This document shows, in pieces, positions 1 to 7,878 of a stretch of 64,000 bases of DNA. The stretch is taken from assembly GCA_029858505.1 (NCBI GenBank), contig JAOUEW010000001.1, positions 62,001 through 126,000 of the forward strand, given 5' to 3'. The stretch comes from Deltaproteobacteria bacterium (GTDB lineage: Bacteria; SAR324; JACQKK01). The notes below the pieces were generated by a model. It did no database searches, was not told the origin of the DNA, and saw nothing but the letters and a program-made list of their open reading frames with translations. The first letter of the stretch is position 1; every line of letters begins with the position of its first letter. The position numbers and the translations under genes were made by a program.

Positions 1-71
1 CACCGCCCCCAGAATCCTACGACGAGCAGCCCCCCTCCGGCGGTTATGTGGAGGACGACATCCCCTTTTAG
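1..71 (+). CDS. ssb: Single-stranded DNA-binding protein, C-terminal tail only (partial)
   Basis: The window opens inside the last codons of a gene. Read in the frame that ends at TAG 69-71, it gives a Pro/Gly-rich linker followed by the terminal residues GGYVEDDIPF. An acidic tip ending in D-D-I-P-F is the hallmark of bacterial SSB; this tail is the docking site for partners such as RecO, PriA, exonuclease I and the DNA polymerase III chi subunit. The OB-fold is upstream and outside the window, so only the interaction tail is seen. The identification rests on the tail alone, but few other proteins end this way. Confidence 0.85.
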   Translation, partial: PPPESYDEQPPSGGYVEDDIPF

Positions 72-242
72 CGGGCGGTGTTCTCCAACACTCGAATCAC
101 CCGGTGGTTGGGAATCGGCAGATGGAAAACAGAGAGCAAGGAAAGTAAAAAGCAGGGAAATTAAAACGGGCGGGAATCGTTCCTTTCAACAGCAGCCCTG
201 GTGGCTGCGCCGCCTGTCTCCCCCCGTTAAAGGTGGAGAATC

Positions 243-280
243 ACATCCGTTTGATTCATGAAGCCCAACGGAAGCAAGCA
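243..280. repeat. Remnant of the dispersed palindromic repeat (family A)
   Basis: Between ssb and gatC, the string CATCCGTTTG...CAACGGAAGCAAGCAT matches the inner part of the dispersed element that is best preserved at 53379-53819 (CATCCGTTCGG...GACGGAAGCAAGCACAT). A second fragment, ACTCGAATCACCCGGTGG, lies near position 90. The copy is degraded. No gene is seen between 72 and 317. Confidence 0.45.
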
Positions 281-317
281 TCAAATATATAAATATATTA
301 TCTATAGGCATCGAGAA

Positions 318-587
318 ATGACCCGTATTAACATTGAAAAAATTGCCAAACTGGCCAACCTGGACCTCACCGAGGAAGAGAAACACACCTTCCAAACCCA
401 GTTCGATGCCATCCTGGACCATGTGGAGGTACTGTCGAAGGCCCCGGTGGACCCCTCCGCCCAGGAAGAAATTCACACCGGCTCCCGCCTGCGGGATGAC
501 CAAGCCATTCCCTCTCCGGTCACCCCAGAATCCTTCAGCCCCTACCTGGAAAACCACCACTTCAAGGTTCCCCGGGTGATCGAGTAA
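318..587 (+). CDS. gatC: Aspartyl/glutamyl-tRNA amidotransferase subunit C
   Basis: The 89-residue product starts MTRINIEKIAKLANLDLTEE, the standard GatC opening (helix with A-x-L-A-x-L-x-L-T-x-E-E), and continues with a helical hairpin and a C-terminal extended arm with conserved Pro/Asp residues. GatC wraps around GatA and stabilises the GatCAB amidotransferase, which converts Glu-tRNA(Gln) and/or Asp-tRNA(Asn) to the amidated forms in the cytoplasm. ATG 318 gives the canonical N-terminus; the frame is open further upstream to 258, but the extra residues are not GatC-like. gatA and gatB do not follow it here, so the complex must be encoded at separate loci. It sits behind ssb, separated by a repeat remnant. 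Confidence 0.92.
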   Translation: MTRINIEKIAKLANLDLTEEEKHTFQTQFDAILDHVEVLSKAPVDPSAQEEIHTGSRLRDDQAIPSPVTPESFSPYLENHHFKVPRVIE

Positions 588-620
588 TGTTCCTGTGATA
601 CAATAACCCCGTAAGGCCGA

Positions 621-642
621 AACCCCCGTTCAGCAGGGGGTT
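621..642 (+). terminator. Hairpin after gatC, possible terminator
   Basis: AACCCCC (621-627) pairs perfectly with GGGGGTT (636-642) around an 8-base loop, 34 bases past the gatC stop. The run that follows (CTCTTG) is only partly T-rich, so it may be a weak Rho-independent terminator or simply a hairpin in the leader of the next small gene. Confidence 0.4.
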
Positions 643-667
643 CTCTTGAAATGTTCAGGAGCCCGCC

Positions 668-850
668 ATGCGGTTGTGCTACCAATGCCAAAAACCCATC
701 CCCTTGCAGCGGCGGCACCACGCCTTTTGCTCCGACCGTTGCCAGCAGCTTCAGGCCCAGCGGGAAGAAGGAACCCGGCCCGTTCGGCCAGTACGATCTG
801 CCCCAGCTCTCCTTCGTCCAACTCGCCAAGCCCATCCCCCTACCTCGTAG
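668..850 (+). CDS. Small zinc-ribbon-like protein, 60 residues
   Basis: A short gene whose N-terminus holds C-Y-Q-C (Cys4, Cys7) and F-C-S-D-R-C (Cys21, Cys25), a C-x2-C-x13-C-x3-C zinc-binding pattern. The second half, FCSDRCQ, resembles the YacG/DUF329 gyrase-inhibitor knuckle (F-C-S-x-R-C-Q), but the spacing is slightly shorter and the DLGxW stretch that follows in YacG is missing. A clear ribosome-binding site (AGGAG, 656-660) sits 7 bases before ATG 668, which is the main reason to believe the gene. The second half (Arg/Pro-rich) looks unconstrained and could be frameshifted: the other frame continues to about 956. Function is not known. Confidence 0.5.
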   Translation: MRLCYQCQKPIPLQRRHHAFCSDRCQQLQAQREEGTRPVRPVRSAPALLRPTRQAHPPTS

Positions 851-1055
851 ATGGCCTACAAAGTCGGCACTCGAGTTCGAGTGGAGTTGTTTGGGGTTCC
901 CGCCTCCCATCTTCCCTTGCCCAGGTAATAACCCTGGTCATGTAGAATTCTCATGACGCCTGCCGGATTCGAGCTTAGATGCTTTTGAAGAGGGGGCTAG
1001 GTACAATCGAACCTTCACGGAAATTTTTCTCCCCCATCCAATAGACGTAATCTAT
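851..1055. other. Gap before the aldehyde oxidoreductase; tiny ORF 851-928
   Basis: No convincing gene lies here. An ATG directly abuts the previous stop codon and encodes 25 residues beginning MAYKVGTRVRVELFGVP before TAA at 926-928. The phrase VRVELFG recalls the first beta-strand of MoaD/ThiS ubiquitin-like proteins, which often accompany aldehyde:ferredoxin oxidoreductases, but the peptide is far too short to be a working MoaD, so it is at best a relic and may be chance. Confidence 0.2.
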
Positions 1056-2936
1056 ATGGCCGCCGGAAAGGGATACCACGGAACGATTTTGCGGGTGGAT
1101 CTCTCCCGAGGGGAGATTTCAACCGAATCGCCGGATGAGGTGGTGTATCGGCGCTATCTGGGGGGCGGGGGCCTGGGGGCCTATTACTTATTGAAAGAAC
1201 AAGCGCCGGGAACGGACCCCTTGTCACCGGAAGCCCTGTGCGTGGTGGCCACCAGTGTCATGGGATGGGGGCTGCTCAGCGGGGCCAACCATTTTTCCGT
1301 GGTGGCCAAAAGCCCCCTCACCGGAGGGTTTGGAGAGTCGGAGGCGGGGGGCTATTGGGGGCCGGAGTTCAAAGCCACCGGGTTCGACGCCATTCTGCTC
1401 ACCGGCAAAGCCCCCCGGCCAGTGTATTTGTGGATCAGCGATGGCCGGGCCGAGCTGCGAGATGCCGCCCCCTTTTGGGGGCAGGAGGCCCTGGCGGTCC
1501 AGCGGGGGCTGGTGGCCGCCGTGGGAGACCCCCGGGCCCGGGTGCTGCAAACCGGCATTGCCGGAGAAAACCTGGTGCGCTACGCGGCCCTGGTGAATGA
1601 GTGCCGCCACTTCAACGGGCGGGGGGGCATGGGGGCGGTGTGGGGGGCCAAGAACCTGAAAGCCATTGTGGCGCGGGGCACCCGCCGCCTGCGCCCCGCC
1701 GACCCGGAATTGGCGAAGCGGGTGACCGAAGAATTCCGCCGGGTGTACGACCGAGAGCGGGATACCATGCACAAATTTGGCTCCAGCCGGGCGGTGGCGC
1801 GGCTGAACAAAGACGGCATGCTGCCTGTTCGAAACTTTAGGGAGGGAACCCTGCCCGGAGCGGAGGAACTGGGGGGCCAGCGCATGGCCGAAACCATTTT
1901 AAAGCGGCGGGGTACCTGCTTTGGCTGCGCCGTAAGCTGCAAGCGCGAGGTGGAGGTGCCCGAACTGGGCGTTACTCCCCACTACGGCGGACCGGAGTAC
2001 GAGACCATTGCCGCCGTGGGCAGCAACGTGGGGGTGTTGAACCTGAAGGCCGTGGCCTGGGCCAACCAGCTGCTGAATACCTACGTGCTGGATTCCATTT
2101 CCACCGGCATGGTGATTGCCTTTGCCATGGAATGCTGGGAGAAAGGTTTGCTGGGGCCGCAACACACCGACGGCCTGGAACTGACCTGGGGAAACGAACA
2201 GGCCGTGGCGGAACTGATTCGGCGGATAGCCCGGCGGGAAGGAGTGGGGAACCTGCTGGCGGAGGGCGTGCGGCGGGCGGCCCAAACCCTGGGGGGCGGG
2301 GCCGAAACTTTTGCCCTGCACGTGAAGGGGCAAGAAATTCCCATGCACGAACCCCGCGGCAAAAAGGGGGTGGCCCTGGCCTATGCCCTTTCTCCCACCG
2401 GGGCCGACCACATGGAAGCCCCCCACGACCCGGTGTACACCGCCTTTCACCCGGGCACCACCATGCTGCCAGAACTGGAGCTGCATGAATCGGCGCAGCC
2501 CCTGGAACTAAACGCCCATAAGGCCAAGCTGTTCTTTAAGACCCAGCGGGTGTGGAGCCTGTACAACACCGTGGGGCAGTGCGACTTCGCCGCCACCCCC
2601 CACAACCAGATCACCCTGACCATGCTGGCCGACCACCTGCGGGCGGTGACCGGTTGGCCCGCCAGCCTGAGCGAACTGCTCACCGCCGGGGAACGGGCCG
2701 ATGCCATGAGCCGGGTGTTCAACGTGCGGGAAGGGTTCACCCCCGCCGATGACACCCTGCCGGAAAGGTTGTTCCAACCCCTGCCCGGCCCGCTGAACGG
2801 AGAGCGCATTGACCCGGAGGAATTCCAGCAGGCCAAACAGGCCTACTACGCCATCGCCGGGTGGGACCCGGTCACCGGCATGCCCACGGCGGATAAATTG
2901 CTGGAACTGGATTTGGAATGGCTAGTGGAAAAATAA
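1056..2936 (+). CDS. Aldehyde:ferredoxin oxidoreductase (tungsten/molybdenum bis-pterin family)
   Basis: The 626-residue product has the length of AOR-family enzymes, which oxidise aldehydes to carboxylic acids with reduction of ferredoxin, or do the reverse. Visible landmarks are the N-terminal domain with R-Y-L-G-G-G-G-L-G (residues about 32-40), the pterin-binding G-I-A-G-E-N-L-V-R-Y-A segment (about 170-180), and the [4Fe-4S] ligands C-F-G-C-A-V-S-C near residues 288-295 with the fourth Cys in G-Q-C-D-F near 509, matching the family's C-x2-C-x3-C-x(about 210)-C arrangement. The enzyme is cytoplasmic and needs a tungsten or molybdenum pyranopterin. No other pterin or ferredoxin gene is adjacent. 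The exact aldehyde cannot be told; the sequence is a generic AOR rather than a recognisable GOR or FOR. No clear Shine-Dalgarno precedes ATG 1056. Confidence 0.9.
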   Translation: MAAGKGYHGTILRVDLSRGEISTESPDEVVYRRYLGGGGLGAYYLLKEQAPGTDPLSPEALCVVATSVMGWGLLSGANHFSVVAKSPLTGGFGESEAGGYWGPEFKATGFDAILLTGKAPRPVYLWISDGRAELRDAAPFWGQEALAVQRGLVAAVGDPRARVLQTGIAGENLVRYAALVNECRHFNGRGGMGAVWGAKNLKAIVARGTRRLRPADPELAKRVTEEFRRVYDRERDTMHKFGSSRAVARLNKDGMLPVRNFREGTLPGAEELGGQRMAETILKRRGTCFGCAVSCKREVEVPELGVTPHYGGPEYETIAAVGSNVGVLNLKAVAWANQLLNTYVLDSISTGMVIAFAMECWEKGLLGPQHTDGLELTWGNEQAVAELIRRIARREGVGNLLAEGVRRAAQTLGGGAETFALHVKGQEIPMHEPRGKKGVALAYALSPTGADHMEAPHDPVYTAFHPGTTMLPELELHESAQPLELNAHKAKLFFKTQRVWSLYNTVGQCDFAATPHNQITLTMLADHLRAVTGWPASLSELLTAGERADAMSRVFNVREGFTPADDTLPERLFQPLPGPLNGERIDPEEFQQAKQAYYAIAGWDPVTGMPTADKLLELDLEWLVEK

Positions 2937-2952
2937 CGGGACAGTGCCATTC

Positions 2953-3035
2953 CTCGAATCCATCGGTTATTCAATTCATCTGGTTGGAATAAAATAGAAC
3001 AGACGGAAGCAAGCACACAACCCGCTGGATTCGAG
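2953..3035 (+). repeat. Dispersed palindromic repeat, family A
   Basis: Starts CTCGAATCCATCGGTTATTC and ends CCGCTGGATTCGAG, with the internal ACGGAAGCAAGCACA string, so it matches the best-preserved copies at 53379-53819 with scattered substitutions. The end sequences are inverted repeats of each other. It lies just behind the aldehyde oxidoreductase stop codon and is followed by GC-rich hairpin-forming sequence to about 3145. Confidence 0.75.
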
Positions 3036-3170
3036 TTGTTCCCCTCCGCGAAAGGGGCGCTGTCCAGCGGGGACAATATTCAGGCATCTTGGCCCCGCCT
3101 TTCGCGCCAAGAGGGGATGCCCCCGCTGGGGCAGGGGAGGGGTGTTTCGAGTACCCCAGGACAGAACTAA

Positions 3171-3176
3171 TATAAT
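3171..3176 (+). promoter_or_regulatory. Perfect -10 box upstream of the Dabb gene
   Basis: TATAAT at 3171-3176 lies 24 bases before ATG 3200. No good -35 hexamer is visible 16-18 bases upstream, so the assignment is tentative. Confidence 0.35.
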
Positions 3177-3199
3177 GCGACACTATAACGAGAATCCAT

Positions 3200-3499
3200 A
3201 TGATCCGACACATTGTTCGCTGGGAGTTGCAGGCGGAAGCCTTGGGTAAATCCAAATTGGCCAACGCCCAAGAGATGGCCAACCGGCTGCTGGCCCTGCG
3301 GAGCACGGTGCCTTCCATCCGGGAGCTGCACATTCACTTTCCGCCAGAAGTGCCGGAGGGCTTTGACCTGGAGTTGGATTCCCTGTTCGACTCCTGGGCC
3401 GGGCTGGAGGCCTACATGGAGCACCCCGCTCACCAACAAGTAGTGGCCTTTGTGAAACAGGTGGTGGCCCGCCGCGAAGTAGATGACTTTGAGGAATAA
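3200..3499 (+). CDS. Dabb (stress-responsive A/B barrel) domain protein
   Basis: The 99-residue protein begins M-I-R-H-I-V-R-W-E-L and contains the G-K-S-K-L-A-N-A helix, a central beta-strand E-L-H-I-H-F, and the C-terminal A-Y-M-E-H-P-A-H-Q-Q-V-V-A-F-V-K segment. These are the signature positions of the dimeric ferredoxin-like Dabb fold (H-x-V-x-F/W at the start, Y-x-x-H-P-x-H near the end). Members bind small hydrophobic ligands or act in polyketide or aromatic metabolism; many are uncharacterised, so no substrate is proposed. It has its own -10 box and overlaps no earlier gene. The phosphoesterase behind it starts 10 bases after its stop, so the two may be cotranscribed. Confidence 0.75.
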   Translation: MIRHIVRWELQAEALGKSKLANAQEMANRLLALRSTVPSIRELHIHFPPEVPEGFDLELDSLFDSWAGLEAYMEHPAHQQVVAFVKQVVARREVDDFEE

Positions 3500-3509
3500 C
3501 GGAGAACGA

Positions 3510-4469
3510 ATGATGCGACAAGATTGGCCCGGGAGACGTTTGATTGTGAGGTTCATGGTGATGGGGTTATGGTCCTTGGGGATGGTGGCCGGGTTGCCAG
3601 CCTGGGCAGAACCCCCCTGGCCGCCCCCCAGCTGCGGGCGGGAAACCCTGCCCCTCACTTCGGGGAAGCCCCTGCGCTTTGCCGCCCTGGGAGACCAGGG
3701 CAGCGGCGACGCCGACCAGTGGGCGGTGGCCAACTCGCTGAAAGCATGGTGCGAGAAAAAAGGCTGCGACATGGTGCTGCTGCTGGGCGACAACTTCTAC
3801 CCCGGCGGGGTGGTTTCTCAGCAGGACCCCAAGTGGGTAGAAATGTTCAGCGGCCCCTACGGAAAAATCCCCGCGCCGTTTTACGCATTGCTGGGGAACC
3901 ACGACTACAAATCCGATGACCCCAGGCGGGGGGCCGTTCAGTTGGAACGCCATGCCCAGGACCCCCACTGGAACATGCCGGGGAATGCCTATGCCCTGGC
4001 CGCCGGGCCCGCGTTGTTTTTGGCCATGGACACCGTGCGGCTGGAACGGCTGGGAGAAGCGGAGGCCCAGGCCCAGGGCCGGTGCTTGGCCCAGGCCAGG
4101 AAAGAATCTCGGGCACCCTGGACCATTGCCCTGGGGCATTACCCGGTGATGAACAACGGGCGGCATTTGGTCAGCCAAACCTTGAAAGATTTTTACCAGA
4201 AGAATTTGTGCGGCCCCCTTGACCTGGCCCTGGCGGGTCACGACCATAACTTGCAGGTGCTGGATGGACCCCCGGAATGCCCAGGGTTGTTTGTGGTGTC
4301 GGGGGGTGGGGGGAAGGCCATCTATCCGCTGAACGGGTCGGCGCCCCATGTGTTCCAGCGGGAATCCTACGGTTTTGTGTATGGGGTGGTGACCCCCACC
4401 ACCCTGACCCTGACCCTGGTGAACCGCAATGGCCGGGTGCTGTTTGAAAAAACCGTGCAGAAAAAATAA
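3510..4469 (+). CDS. Exported metallophosphoesterase, purple acid phosphatase-like
   Basis: The 319-residue product opens with a signal peptide (hydrophobic MVMGLWSLGMVAGLPAWA, likely cleaved after A-W-A) and then carries all calcineurin-like metallophosphatase motifs: G-D-Q-G, L-L-G-D-N-F-Y-P-x-G-V, L-L-G-N-H-D-Y, A-L-G-H-Y-P-V and L-A-G-H-D-H-N. The G-D-N-F-Y pattern is typical of tartrate-resistant purple acid phosphatases. It probably hydrolyses phosphate esters in the periplasm with a dinuclear metal centre. ATG 3510 is chosen because GGAGAA at 3501-3506 is correctly spaced; the reading frame extends upstream to 3483 inside the previous gene. It ends ahead of a repeat block and converges on glmS. 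Confidence 0.82.
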   Translation: MMRQDWPGRRLIVRFMVMGLWSLGMVAGLPAWAEPPWPPPSCGRETLPLTSGKPLRFAALGDQGSGDADQWAVANSLKAWCEKKGCDMVLLLGDNFYPGGVVSQQDPKWVEMFSGPYGKIPAPFYALLGNHDYKSDDPRRGAVQLERHAQDPHWNMPGNAYALAAGPALFLAMDTVRLERLGEAEAQAQGRCLAQARKESRAPWTIALGHYPVMNNGRHLVSQTLKDFYQKNLCGPLDLALAGHDHNLQVLDGPPECPGLFVVSGGGGKAIYPLNGSAPHVFQRESYGFVYGVVTPTTLTLTLVNRNGRVLFEKTVQKK

Positions 4470-4486
4470 CAGCTGTTCGAAGCAAG

Positions 4487-4714
4487 AACCTCACCCCGCA
4501 CGCTGGCGCGGGCTGCCCCTCTCCCGAAGAGAGGGGCTAAATTCGAATCTACCGGCTATGCCCTTCATCCGTTCGGTTTCACAAACCAAACAAATTCTAT
4601 CTACACTTTTCGGCCTAAGCCGTATTGTCCCTCCACGATGGGGAGGGACAGGCACCGAAGGTGCCAGGGAGGGGTGCCTTAACGGATGAATAGAATAACC
4701 GGTGGCTTCGAGTA
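4487..4714. repeat. Composite family A repeat between convergent genes
   Basis: An outward-facing degenerate end (TTCGAATCTACCGGCTATGC...CATCCGTTCGG, 4541-4575) and a well-preserved inverted end (AACGGATGAATAGAATAACC...CTTCGAGT, 4681-4713) flank the accessory block TTGTCCCTCC...GGGAGGGACAGGC...GGTGCCAGGGAGGGGTGCC. The same block occurs in the opposite orientation at 53467-53528 and 53673-53734. The inverted GTCCCTCC/GGGAGGGAC arms could act as a bidirectional terminator for the phosphoesterase gene and glmS. Confidence 0.7.
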
Positions 4715-4734
4715 ACGGGAGGGGTGCAGGAACT

Positions 4735-6555
4735 TTATCCCACGGTGACGGACTTGGCCAGGTTGCGGGGTTTGTCAATGGCCCGGCCCAATTTGAGGGC
4801 GGCGAAGTAGGAGAACAACTGGGCCACCACCAGCGACATCAAGGGGGCCACCCCGGCGGGCAGCACGGGCAGGGCAATTCCGCCGTCTAGAATCTGGGCG
4901 GCTTCGTGGTCGTTTTCTTGGTAGATGCCAAACACCGGCCCGCTGCGGGCTTTCACTTCTTCCACCGCCGCCAGGGTTTGCTGGTGCAGCCGGGTGGCTG
5001 CCTTGGGGGGGAAGAATGCCAGGGTGGCAAAGTGTTCGTCCACCAGGGCCAGGGTGCCGTGCTTTAAAAAACCCGCCGGAATGCCCTCCACGTGCAGATA
5101 GGTGACCTCCTTCATTTTCAGGGCGGCTTCCATGGCCATGGGGTAATAAATTCCCCGCCCCATGAACAACCAATTTTGGAAGTGGGCGGTTTTTTCGGCC
5201 AGGTTGCGTACGAAGCCAGACATTTCGTTGAGGGTTTTTTGCAGTTGGTCGGGGAAGGCGTCCAGGTCGGCCAGCCAGGCGTTGTGGGCTTGGGGGGTCA
5301 GGCGGCCGTTGGCCAGCCCCAGCTCCAGGGCGGTGCGTACCAGCACGAGCATTTGGCTTAGAGCGGCCTTGGTAGACACCACGCAAATTTCTGGCCCCGA
5401 CCCCTGCATGATGACCTGATCCACCAACCGAGAGAGGGTGGAGCCCATCACGTTGACGATGGCGGCGGTGCGGGCGCCGGAAGTCTTGGCCAGCTCTACC
5501 GCCGAGCGGGTATCGTAGGTCTCGCCCGACTGTGACACCGCCACCACCAGGTCCCCCGGACCCACCACCGCCACTTCGGGGAATTCATCGGAACTGATGA
5601 CCTGCACCAGCACCCCCGCCAGTTGAGAAAAGGCATATTGCCCCAGCAGCCCCACAAAGTAGGTGGTGCCCACCCCCATCAGGGTGGTGGAGCGGGCCTG
5701 CTGAATGGACTGGGCCAGGGCGGCAATTTCTACCCGGGGAATGTGCAGGGCGTTGGTGAGGGTGTGGGGCTGGTCAAAAATCTCTTTCAACATGTAATGG
5801 GAATACCCCCCCTTGCGGGAAGTCTCGGCATCCCACTCGATCATTTGGGGGGGGCGGGTCACCAGGGCGCCGTCGGCCAGGCGGGAGAGGGTGTACCCCT
5901 GGGGGGTCAGCACCGCCATCTCGCCGTCTTCCAGGTACACGGCTTTGCGGGTGAAGGGCAGAAAGGCGTTCACGTCCGAGGCGGCAAAGTTGCGCTGGGG
6001 AGAAAGCCCCAGCACCAGGGGAGAGCCCCCCCGCACCGCGTAAATGTGGTCCGGCTGGTGGGGAGAAATCACCGCCAGGGCATAGGTGCCGTCCAGCTGT
6101 TTCAGCACCGCCCGCAGGGCATCTTCCACGGTTCCAAATTCCAGATAGGCGTTGGCTAGCAGGTGGGCCACCACTTCCGTGTCTGTTTCCGACTGGAATT
6201 CTACCCCCTGGGCTTTGAGCAGGGTTTTCAGTTCTTGATAGTTGTTGATGATGCCGTTGTGCACCACGGCAAACCGTCCGTCATAAGACAGATGGGGGTG
6301 GGCATTGGCCGCCGTTACCCGGCCATGGGTGGCCCAGCGGGTGTGCGAAATACCCGCCGACCCCTGCAGGGCGGTGAGCCGCTCCTTCTGGTTTACTTCA
6401 TCCACCCCGCCGGTGTTTTTGCGCACGGCAATGTCATTCCCTCCCAGCACGGCCATGCCGCAGGAGTCGTAGCCCCGGTATTCCAGATTCCGGATGGACT
6501 CGAACAGCACCGGAATCACATTGCCTTCACCCACTACTCCGCTGATGCCGCACAT
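4735..6555 (-). CDS. glmS: Glutamine--fructose-6-phosphate aminotransferase
   Basis: The 606-residue protein matches GlmS end to end: MCGISGVVG with the N-terminal nucleophile Cys (exposed after Met removal), the glutaminase domain (R-G-Y-D-S-x-G, H-T-R-W-A-T-H-G, N-G-I-I-N-N-Y), two SIS isomerase domains (D-E-F-P...S-Q-S-G-E-T-x-D-T), and the C-terminal K-P-R-N-L-A-K-S-V-T-V-G. It transfers glutamine amide nitrogen to fructose-6-phosphate, giving glucosamine-6-phosphate, the entry to peptidoglycan and lipopolysaccharide amino sugars. Upstream on the same strand is a GlmU-like nucleotidyltransferase, 114 bases away, so the two amino-sugar steps are likely co-regulated. No glmS ribozyme-like sequence was recognised. 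Confidence 0.97.
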   Translation of the reverse strand: MCGISGVVGEGNVIPVLFESIRNLEYRGYDSCGMAVLGGNDIAVRKNTGGVDEVNQKERLTALQGSAGISHTRWATHGRVTAANAHPHLSYDGRFAVVHNGIINNYQELKTLLKAQGVEFQSETDTEVVAHLLANAYLEFGTVEDALRAVLKQLDGTYALAVISPHQPDHIYAVRGGSPLVLGLSPQRNFAASDVNAFLPFTRKAVYLEDGEMAVLTPQGYTLSRLADGALVTRPPQMIEWDAETSRKGGYSHYMLKEIFDQPHTLTNALHIPRVEIAALAQSIQQARSTTLMGVGTTYFVGLLGQYAFSQLAGVLVQVISSDEFPEVAVVGPGDLVVAVSQSGETYDTRSAVELAKTSGARTAAIVNVMGSTLSRLVDQVIMQGSGPEICVVSTKAALSQMLVLVRTALELGLANGRLTPQAHNAWLADLDAFPDQLQKTLNEMSGFVRNLAEKTAHFQNWLFMGRGIYYPMAMEAALKMKEVTYLHVEGIPAGFLKHGTLALVDEHFATLAFFPPKAATRLHQQTLAAVEEVKARSGPVFGIYQENDHEAAQILDGGIALPVLPAGVAPLMSLVVAQLFSYFAALKLGRAIDKPRNLAKSVTVG

Positions 6556-6669
6556 AGGTTATCTATATGATATTGTTAATAAATATATTGATGGAATGTT
6601 GAGTCTCTGCTGAATCTTATGATCCTCCATTCCCTGCCCCCCACCCCCATCTTCTCTTTATCTTCGCTC

Positions 6670-7878
6670 TTACCAGGGTTCGGTGGGGATGGTGACCAAG
6701 TCTGGGGCCTGGAAGCGGGCCCGGATGCGGGAGCCAGGTTCCAGCACGTGCCGGGCCCCGATGGACACATGGTCGCCGATCATGGCCCCCAGTTTGGCCA
6801 TGCCGGTTTTCATGGGGCCTTCAGCCAACTTCACCGAAAGGTCATCCACCCCCTTTTGAAAGTTCACGGTGCACACCCCGGTGCCCAGATGCACGTCTTC
6901 GCCGATCACGCTGTCGCCGATGAAGGACAGCCGCCCCAGCACCGACCGCCCGAACAGCACGCAGTTTTTAAGTTCCGTTCCATAGCCCACCACCGAGTCT
7001 GGCCCCAGGGAGGTGTATTCCCGGATGAGGGTGCTGGAACCGATGTAACTGCCGTGGCCGATGTAGCAGGGTCCCTTGATGACGGACCCGGCCCCGATGA
7101 CCACGTGGGAGCCGATATGCACCGGCCCCTCCAGGTGGACGTTGTTTTCCATGCGCACGGTGTGGTGAACCGAGGCGTTCTCCCATTGGTCCATCAACAT
7201 TCGGTTGGCTTCCAAAATGTGCCAGGGCCGGGTGATGTCCAACCACTCGCCGTCCCACAGGGTGGCGTTCAGTTGTTTTTTCCCAATGAGCTCTTGGAAC
7301 ACCTGCTCCATGTCTCCCCCCTGGGCCTCCAGCAGAGAGAACACTTCGGACGGCAGCAGAAACACCCCCGCCAGCACGTAGTTGGCCAGATGGGGGTCCG
7401 TGGGTTTTTCCACCAGGCGGGTGATCCGCATGTCGGGGTCCAGGTACACATTGCCGAATTCTCCCGAACGCCGGGGCAGGGTCACCGCCGCCACGGCTCC
7501 ACCCATTTCTTGGAACTGTTCCATCACCCGGGGGTAGGGGTTGCCGGTCACCAGCACATCCCCGTAGATCAGCAAGAACGGGCTGCCGTTCATGGCTTCT
7601 TTGCAGCGCAGCAGGGCCCCCCCAATGCCGTCGGGCTGGGGCTGGTGAATGTACTCGATGGACAGGCCGTACTGGTGCCCATGGCCAATTTGTTTCTCGA
7701 TGGTTTCTCGCAGGTGGTTCACCACCACGACCACCTCGGTGACCCCGGCACTTTTCAGGTGGGCAATGGTGTAGTCCAAAATGGTGCGCCCCGCCACCCG
7801 AATCATGGGCTTGGCCCGGGTCTCGGTGAAGGGTTGCAGTTTGTCGCTGGGCGCGGCGGCCAAGATCACAGCTTTCAT
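6670..7878 (-). CDS. GlmU-like sugar-1-phosphate nucleotidyltransferase / left-handed beta-helix acyltransferase
   Basis: The 402-residue protein has an N-terminal nucleotidyltransferase fold (MKAVILAAA..., D-G-I-G-G-A-L-L, Y-G-D-V-L-V, W-L-D-I-T-R-P-W near residue 220) and, from about residue 240, hexapeptide repeats of a left-handed beta-helix (H-I-G-S-H-V-V-I-G-A-G-S-V-I and similar). This is the architecture of the archaeal-type bifunctional GlmU/ST0452 family, which makes UDP-GlcNAc or related nucleotide sugars; proximity to glmS supports that. One oddity: the pyrophosphate-binding loop, normally G-x-G-T-R-L, reads A-P-S-D-K-L, while the later T-E-T-R-A-K-P-M is intact, so the uridylyl activity could be altered or lost. 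ATG 7878 restores the canonical start; the frame runs on to 7995 without homology. Confidence 0.8.
   Translation of the reverse strand: MKAVILAAAPSDKLQPFTETRAKPMIRVAGRTILDYTIAHLKSAGVTEVVVVVNHLRETIEKQIGHGHQYGLSIEYIHQPQPDGIGGALLRCKEAMNGSPFLLIYGDVLVTGNPYPRVMEQFQEMGGAVAAVTLPRRSGEFGNVYLDPDMRITRLVEKPTDPHLANYVLAGVFLLPSEVFSLLEAQGGDMEQVFQELIGKKQLNATLWDGEWLDITRPWHILEANRMLMDQWENASVHHTVRMENNVHLEGPVHIGSHVVIGAGSVIKGPCYIGHGSYIGSSTLIREYTSLGPDSVVGYGTELKNCVLFGRSVLGRLSFIGDSVIGEDVHLGTGVCTVNFQKGVDDLSVKLAEGPMKTGMAKLGAMIGDHVSIGARHVLEPGSRIRARFQAPDLVTIPTEPW

Noticed and set aside
640-850. 6S RNA or other ncRNA in the gatC-AOR gap
   Set aside because: TTCTCTTGAAATGTTC looks like a 6S 5' end, but the matching 3' complement is absent and a better-supported small gene with a ribosome-binding site lies there.
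851-928. Functional MoaD gene before the aldehyde oxidoreductase
   Set aside because: Only 25 codons long and lacks the C-terminal Gly-Gly; kept only as a possible relic.
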